Source of the DNA: Adiantum capillus-veneris
Lineage: Eukaryota; Streptophyta; Polypodiopsida; Polypodiales; Pteridaceae
Direction of reading: 5' to 3'
Assembly: GCA_014529385.2 (NCBI GenBank)
Contig: CM043954.1
Span: 99,757,747 to 99,821,746 of the forward strand
Length of the DNA stretch: 64,000 nucleotides
The notes beneath the pieces were generated by a model. That model was not told the DNA's origin and did no database searches. It worked only from the letters and a program-made list of their open reading frames with translations. Below are positions 57,208-64,000 of the stretch, one piece after another. Made by a program: the position numbers and the translations under genes. How positions within the stretch are numbered: position 1 is the stretch's first letter; each line of letters starts with the position of its first letter.

Positions 57208-59700
57208 ATTGGTACCAAAGGTGGATCTCCATGTGGTAACGTTGGATTTCCTTCTATGTCAGTTTTCCAAAGGCAAATACTTCCACTCCAATTTGATACA
57301 CCTACATGTGCCTTATATTGCATCATGGGTGTCTCATCTTGCATAAAAAACCTAAATTGAAGAGGTTTGGAATTGCCAACAAGTATGTCTTGTCCATCAC
57401 AAAGATAGCCATCACAATATTGCTTGAAATCAGGGACCTTTGTGAGCATAAATGGAGCTGGAGATAAAGATGAGCTATTCCTTAGTGTATCCATCAAATG
57501 AGGCAAAGTATAAGTTTGTGTAACTCTCAACTTCTCTAAAAACTTACTAAACATTGCATCTATGTCCTCATGTGTATGTCCAACCATCAAAAATCCTAGT
57601 TGAATGGTTTTGAAAAAACCCCTTGCAGCAAGCATAGACAAATAGGCAAATAAGTATCGATTTTTGTTCTCCCCTGCACAATTATCTAATTGTAGTAACA
57701 AGTTCTCCGGTAACTTGCAAAATGATGACCCCAACTCCTCTTCTATAGTTTCTAATGTCTGCACAATGGGCTCTTTTTTTCCATTCAAGTTGTGGTAGTC
57801 CAAAGCATCCCTTGAGTTCAAAGCATTCAATAGTGAGATAGAGCTCCTTGGTAGTCCGTGGTTGCTAGATCACCAAGAGGATTCTTATCTATCCTCTCTA
57901 GGTTATGTAAATAATTAGCAATTGAGACAATTGTAAGATTTGGATCAACTGGCCACAAACCATTCAAGAAAAAATGAACGTAATGACCTTCTCCATGTCC
58001 GTGAGTGATCATACCTATCAATGCCACTTGAAAACTGTATCCGGAGTCCACACCCTTAGGAACAATGTGTAATCTAGGAATTGCAGTCTTTTTTTAATCC
58101 ACCTTATCATGAATTATGCATACATACTTTTGTGGTTGAGTTTCTGAATATGTGCACCATGCATAATATTATAGGCTCCTGCAACTTTTTTGTTGTGTCA
58201 TGTGAACTTCTCTCTCTCTCTCAAGAGAAGAGATCTCTCATCAAGGGAAGGTTTAGCTTCTAACCTTGCCTTGATTGAACTGCAAACATTGCACTTAGAG
58301 AACTCACTTGTCTTTGTTAAAGTGACATGTGGATACTCTTTGTTCCACATCCTACCAAAAGAAGACTAAGATAACTTCTTCTCATAACCCATTTGGTTAA
58401 GTGTCATGTTGATTTCACTTAAAATGTCAACCTATTTGTACATTGATGGAATCACTAATTGAGTGTCTCTTGAGCCATCTAGTAGTGTTCTACTTCTGCG
58501 TGGCATCTTCTCAAAGTTGTTATCCACAAACGCATTTAGCAATGCTCTTGCTAAATTAGTATGTTGAAGTCCTTGTCTCAATGTGCATGTGTTACCATGC
58601 ACATAATGGTGCACACCATTTTCAAAAATTTCCTTGTAGCGGTAAAATGATGTCTTTGGTATTCCATGTAGCTCATACCATGCTCTACAACAAACAATAG
58701 AGCCATTTATCTTGAATTGGTATCACATATTTTTATATTTATGATAGCATATAGAAAGTAAATCATAAACATAATTAGTGCGTGCTTTATGAGACTTTCC
58801 TCAAAATTCTTGATGTAACCTTGTCACCATATCCCTATCTGCAAACTAACCGCATTTTTGTCCACAACAATCAATGCATGAAGCCCTTTGAATTGACTCA
58901 GTTGCAAGATAAAAAGCATAAGCTGGTGCTGCTCTTGTTTTTCGAGACTTGTTGATAAAAGTGTAGCACCACTTCCTTAACGATGTAGCAACAGTATTTC
59001 CATCACTATATTTTTTGGCATTATCATCATTGGATACATCAGAGTCTACATATCTAGCATGCATTCCATTAATAGGAACAAAGCGTTGTAATGGGATCTC
59101 ATCTAACATGGTTGTCTGCTTGATGGGCCACTTTACCAAAGTGATGCTAGCCACATCAGACATGTTCTCACTAATTTCATTCTCCCTTTGAATACTCACA
59201 CCCACAAAATCATCACCAAGTACATGGAAGTTAACATAATAGTTTGGAAATACATATAAGATGGTCCCTTCATGTACAATTTGCATCATTGTGTCATCCT
59301 TTGAAAGTACCCTTTGATTTCTCCAAGATTCTTGTATCAAAGTTTCAAACTTTGGGCTTGTTATAGGTGCATCTGTAAGTAGAGGATGAGGTTGATACCC
59401 TTGTTCATCACCACTATAGCTTTCATTTGTGTCAATTGGGTTGTCATTTATCATGGAAGACTGCAAAAGAAGCTTGGGCCATCGAACGGCACTCCACAAT
59501 GAGCTTTGGAGAGATGTAGTATCCATTGTAGGAAAAGAGAGCACATCCTTAAAACATTCCTCCACTAGTATAGATACATTTCCTTGCCCTATCTTTGTAC
59601 CACCCCATGTGGAATCTGGATTTGTTCTACACACACAATTACTACCAGCAATTCCATTATCAAGAATCAAATGTACTTTCTCCCCAGATTTGAAGTCCAT
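57208..59700 (-). pseudogene. DUF7869-like transposase-like protein, copy 2, truncated
   Basis: Same gene as 7527-10755. It starts ATG 59700 (MDFKSGEKVHLILDNG) and runs with good identity to about 57208, where the match to copy 1 stops (GDPPLV...), so the C-terminal ~200 residues are missing. It keeps Trp and Ser codons where copy 1 has stops near 10177 and 9949. It has its own stops (at 58846 after CGQKCG, and several more between 58840 and 58100) and a frameshift near 57845. LLQLDNCAGENKNR and GFLMVGHTHEDIDAMFSKF are intact in the 218-codon frame 57830-57174. The junction at 57208 marks the edge of the foreign segment 54.7-57.2 kb. Core repeats again begin soon upstream, at 59875. Confidence 0.75.
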
Positions 59701-59869
59701 CCTGCAAGTGAAAAAAATATGTTGTCAGGCTCATACTCATAGGTACTTCTCTTTGAGCAAAATTTTATAATTTCCATTATAAAATACGTGAGGGTTATGA
59801 AAACGTATTTTAAAATTTGAGGAGCCCCAACCAAATTAGATAAATGGTGACCCACTTACTATATTACAA

Positions 59870-61860
59870 CATAGCTTGGACAAGTGCTGGACCTTATTCT
59901 AATGTCATCACTAAACGACTATAGAACTTGCATCTCAATGTCCAAGTACTCCTTAATTATTTCAATGGACGCAACATTTGAAAAGTGGTGCATATTGGCT
60001 CAAGAACCCCCTCCCTATTTAAGTGGCATAACTTGGACAAGTGGTGGACCTAGTTTTAAAGCTCAATGTCCAAGGTGAACTAGTGCATGACCCTGCTTCC
60101 TAGTGTCCATGTAGTCATTGCTCCAAACCATCCATGGTAGTAAACATAGTAACTCCACCCCATTCAACTATTGACCTTGAAACAATAGAGATAGCTTCTT
60201 TCAATAGATCTAGCTTGGACAAGTGGTGAACCTCAGAACCACCTTGGGTTAAAACCTCTATAACACAATGGTTAGTAGGTTATATAAGTGGTGGACCTCT
60301 ACCCAGACCATCCATGGTAGTAAACATAGTAGCTACACTCCATTCACACATTGACCTTCAAACAACATAAATAGGACTATTCAATAGAACTAGCTTGGAC
60401 AAGTGGTGGACCTTCAAACCACCTTGGGCTAAAACCTCCCTAACACAATGGTTAGGAGGTTGGAAAAGTGGTGGACCTCTACCCCAAACCATCCATGGTA
60501 GTAAACATGGTAGCTACACTCCATTCACACATCGACATTCAAACAATAGAGGTAGGGCTTTCCAATAGAGCTAGCTTCAATAGAGATAGCTTCTTTCAAT
60601 AGATAGGTGGGGGACCTTCAAACCACCTTGGGCTAAAACCTCTATAACACAATGTTTAGTAGGTTGGACAAGTGGGGGACCTCTGCTCCAAACCATCCAT
60701 GGTAGTAAACATAGTATCTCCAGTCCATTCTTTCACTCACCTTGAAATAATAGAGATAACTTCTTTCAATATATCTAGCTTGTACAAGTGGTGGACCTTT
60801 AATAAACCACCTTGGGTTAAATACTCCATAACACAATGAATAGTAGGTTGGATAAGTGGTGGATATCTGCCTGAAACCTTCCATGCTAATAGAAATAGTA
60901 GCTACACTCCATCTACACATTGACCTTGAAACAATAGAGATAGCTTGTTTCAGTACAGCTAGATTGGACAGGTGGTGGACCTTCAAACCATCTTGGGCTA
61001 AAGCGTCCATGACATAGTGGATAGTGGGTTGGACAAGTGGTGGACCTCTACTTCAAACCATCCATGGTAGTAAACATAGTAGGTACACTCCATTCACACA
61101 TTGACCTTGAAACAATAGAGATAGCTTGTTTTAGTAGAGCTAGCTTGGACAGGTGTTGGAACTTCAAACCACCTTGTGCTAAAGCCTCCATGACACAATG
61201 GATAGTAGGTTGGACAAGTGGTGGACCTCTGCCCCAAACCATCCATGGTAGTAAACATAGTATCTACACTCCATTGACACATTGACCTTGAAACAATAGA
61301 GATAGATTCTTTCAATAGAGCTAGCTTGGAGAAGTGGTGAACCTTAAAACCACCTAGGGCTTAAGCCTCCATAAGATAACGGGCAGTAGGTTGGACCTAA
61401 TTCTAATGTAATTACTAAACTACTATAGAACTTGCATCTCAATGTCCAAGTAGGCCTTAATTCTTTCAATGGAAGCAAGGTTTGAGAAGTGGTGGATATT
61501 GGCTCAAGAACCCCTTCCTATTTTAGTGACATAACTTGGACAAGTGGTGGACCTAGTTTTAAATCTCATTGTCCAAGGTGAACTAGTGCAAGACCCTGCT
61601 TCCTAGTGTCCAAGTAGTCATTGCTTTTGAAAATGTAAGCAAGGTTGTGGACCTACTTTTAATGACCAATTTCAATTTCCAACCTCCAAGTAGCCCTTGT
61701 TGAAGCTGAACTACTAATGCAAGAACAAAGTGGTTGGTGGTGGATAGTGGACTAGGGCTACTATGTTCAAGCATAGCTTGGACAAGTGGTGGACCTAGCT
61801 TTAATGGACAATGACTAAGGTGAAATATTAATGCAAGCGCGAAATGGTTGGCGGGAAGAC
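59870..61860 (+). repeat. 20-bp-core repeats in a ~190-bp arrangement
   Basis: Forward cores alternate between two contexts, TAGCTTGGACAAGTGGTGGA and TAGGTTGGACAAGTGGTGGA, with CCAAACCATCCATGGTAGTA and TTGACCTTGAAACAATAGAG between them. GGTGGACCTCT recurs near 60289, 60471, 60674, 60862, 61040 and 61220, so the unit is 178-203 bp. The arrangement differs from the 440-bp units at 15-21 kb although the core is the same. No gene was recognised. Confidence 0.92.
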
Positions 61861-62329
61861 CAAGCAGTGTGGATGAGGCCTGCTATACTTAATTGTCCCT
61901 TTTTGTGCTTTAATTCTATGCAGGTGGCCTTTGAAACTGATATGAAACTTGTGTCTCTCTAGACTTTTTAGGGTAAGGATGCTTAAGTTGGGTACCCCAA
62001 AAGTTTTAACTTGGAAAAGGTATTAAGAAACGCCTTTAAAAGGTATTATCTTGCAAGCTTTGATCCTAGCCCTTGGTTGCTATATTCTGAGTTCCCATGC
62101 AAAAATTATGACAGAACAGGCAACTTGGACTTGAAACAGGATAATAAAACTCAAAACAGGCTATATTTGAAGTTTAGATCCCATATGTGCCATGAGGCAC
62201 AAACCACGATTTAGGTCATTATTATTATAATCTTAAAGGCCACGCTCGCTGCTTACATGGCATTCGCACATAAAAAACACAAACCTAGGGTCGCTTTCAC
62301 GCACAACATGAAATAGGTATTGCTGCAGA
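61861..62329. other. Spacer without recognisable genes
   Basis: A short open frame at 62011-62214 has no recognisable features. A CTATGCAG acceptor-like site at 61923 is the only splice-like signal. Confidence 0.5.
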
Positions 62330-62640
62330 GGTCGTTATCAGAGAAACATGTCACTACTGCCATAACCCAGCAGGTCGCCATCGTAGAGCAGGTCACTATT
62401 GCAAACCAAGTTGCTATTGCAGGTGGTATCACCATCGCAGAATAGTCTGACACTGTAGAACAGTTCGCCATCACCATTTGAGAAAATTAGGTCGCCATTG
62501 CCATCGTCGAGCATGTCGCCATCACAGAGTAGGTTGCACCATCACATAGCAGGTCACTATTGCAAAGCAGGTCGTTATTGCAAAGCAGGTCGCTATTGCA
62601 AAACACATTGACATAGCATAACAGGTAAACATAGCAGAAC
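62330..62640 (+). repeat. ~18-21-bp minisatellite (GCAGGTCGCTATTGCAAA)
   Basis: About 14 imperfect copies. The most regular are at 62550-62600 (CATTGCAAAGCAGGTCG...). The reverse-strand open frames of Cys/Ala/Thr repeats here are translations of this repeat. A CT run follows at 62652-62712. Confidence 0.85.
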
Positions 62641-62712
62641 ATGTACATCTTTCTCTCTCTCTCTCTCTCTCCCCGTCTTTGTTTTTCTCTCTCTCTCCCT
62701 CTCTTGCACTCT

Positions 62713-63510
62713 CTCTCATCAATTCTCTATCATTCTTTTTTTCAAAGAGACATTATTTACGTTTTAGGTTTTAGGGTTTAGTACTGTTATTATGAAAATA
62801 CACATATTGTATTACTATGCAAATACACATATTTCAAACATACAGAGATATGCAAATATATTGTCTGTGTAATATTAAATATATCGTGAATTAACAGTAA
62901 ACGTGAATGACAAGTCGACTTACTTGTGTCAATTGCTTAAATCTTGGTTTGGCCAAAATGGTTGGTCTTTGTTGAGTTGTTGATGGCTACTTTCTTTGTC
63001 TGTTGTTTTTGAAATGACTGAAATATGACATATGTGAGCTAGAATTTTGGTGGATGTATAATGTTGGCATTTTTCTTGGTGTTATTGGTTGGGCAAGTGG
63101 TGGACTTTGTTTGGCTATAGGGCTAAAAGCATGCTTTGGTGGTACAAAAAGGACTCTCCTTGACAGCACCTTTGACGAATCTTCGAGCTACAATTTCTAC
63201 ATGTCACATGAAAAACTACCTATCATACTATATATTAGCGGATAGATCTTCAAAAGGAGATCCTAAAAACACAAGCTCCGAAAAGTTTTGACCTAAACTA
63301 CAAAAATTTTACCAGTCCCCACTTTTTCATTGGTAGAAGTAAAATAGGTCCTTTTTTTGTACCACCAAACCACGCTTTCACCCATAGATGCAAAAAATGT
63401 GATTCAACAAGGGCGGATTTGAATTTTGGTGGGACAAAGACATCCTTTTAGCTGAACTTGCTTTCAAATTTGAATCTGATGGGAAAATTTGAATTTAAGC
63501 AAGACGGTGA
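62713..63510. other. AT-rich spacer, one isolated core copy
   Basis: One diverged core (TTGGGCAAGTGGTGGAC) lies near 63088. No gene was supported. Confidence 0.5.
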
Positions 63511-63514
63511 AGTT

Positions 63515-63660
63515 GATTTAAGTGGGATTATTTAAATTTGAGCGGCTTGATTTGAATATAAGGGATTATTTAAATTTGAGCGGCTTGATTTGAATATAAG
63601 GGATTATTTAAATTTGGGTGGTCTAATTCAAATTTAGACGGGATTATCTAAATCTAAGCA
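63515..63660 (+). repeat. AT-rich minisatellite, sister of 14830-14990
   Basis: Two exact ~45-bp copies (from GGATTATTTAAATTTGAGCG) and two diverged ones lie directly before the next core-repeat block. Confidence 0.85.
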
Positions 63661-64000
63661 GTTTCATTTAAACCGAGCTAGCTTGGACAAGTGGTGGACC
63701 TTAAAACAACACACAATGGATAATAGGTTGAACAAGTGGTGGACCTCTTCCCCAAACCATCCATGGGGGTAAATATGGTAGTTACAATCCATTCATACAT
63801 TGACCTTCAAAAAATAGAGATAGCTTCTTTTTCAATAGAGCTAGTTTGGACAAGTGGTGGACCTTCAAACCAACTTGGGCTAAAACCTTTATAGCAAAAG
63901 GGATAGTAGGTTGGGCAAGTGGTGGACCTCTGCCCCGGACCGTCCACGATAGTAAACAAAGTAGCTACACTCCATTCACACATTGACCTTCAAACAATAC
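63661..64000 (+). repeat. 20-bp-core repeats, ~190-bp arrangement, continues past window
   Basis: Four cores with the same companion phrases as 59.9-61.4 kb (CCAAACCATCCATG, TACACTCCATTCACACATTG). Confidence 0.93.

Noticed and set aside
62253-62722. Reverse ORFs rich in Ala, Thr and Cys
   Set aside because: They translate an 18-21-bp minisatellite and the adjacent CT run.

Overview
The window looks like nuclear DNA of a plant, most likely a fern or another seed-free land plant with a large, repeat-rich genome. The reasons are Ty1/copia and chromovirus-type Ty3/gypsy remains, a CACTA (TNP2) fragment, genes with short AT-rich GT-AG introns, long microsatellites and very AT-rich spacers. The species cannot be fixed from sequence alone. 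No rRNA, tRNA, CRISPR array or bacterial-type operon was seen.

Layout. 1-7.5 kb: a 5'-truncated but open copia polyprotein with its 3' LTR, next to the 3' end of a second LTR element that shows only a gag-like ORF, then a degraded reverse-strand copia relic carrying an 83-bp CA microsatellite. 7.5-10.8 kb: reverse-strand DUF7869-like (transposase-like) gene, copy 1, with three nonsense codons and one frameshift. 10.85-37 kb: a field of a dispersed 20-bp core (TTGGACAAGTGGTGGACCTT), partly organised into ~440-bp higher-order units. The core points forward from 10.85 to 27.4 kb and mostly backward from 29.7 to 36.9 kb. Set in this field are exons of genes that look intact or nearly so: a ParB-like plus DNA-methyltransferase-like gene (21.1-23.7 kb), a SET-domain exon (26.3-26.9 kb) and two FCP1/NIF phosphatase-like exons (27.5-28.7 and 33.9-34.7 kb). 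37.4-41 kb: decayed gypsy/chromovirus pol and a probable 3' LTR.

42.1-52.4 kb: what appears to be one 10.3-kb DNA transposon with inverted ends, inserted into a unit of a ~273-bp tandem repeat. It holds a reverse-strand transposase-like gene with a SWIM zinc finger, a small reverse-strand ORF, a divergent intergenic region with G-quadruplex-type and alternating TG/CA sequence, and a forward-strand ParB-like/DNA methyltransferase-like gene. The two large genes are broken by stops and frameshifts. 52.4-54.7 kb: the rest of the 273-bp array and a CACTA TNP2 N-terminal fragment. 54.7-57.2 kb: an unidentified inserted segment with a reverse-strand gag-like reading. 57.2-59.7 kb: DUF7869-like gene, copy 2, truncated. 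59.9-64 kb: more 20-bp-core repeats in a different, ~190-bp arrangement.

Most unusual is the presence of two separate ParB-like/permuted-methyltransferase fusion genes in plant DNA. One keeps a full open reading frame and has a donor site that matches, in phase, a SET-domain exon downstream. The other appears to be cargo of a SWIM-transposase element. Together with the degenerate FCP1-like proteins they suggest a set of chromatin- or DNA-modification proteins carried by, or co-opted from, mobile elements. That link is inference; the domains themselves are read from sequence.
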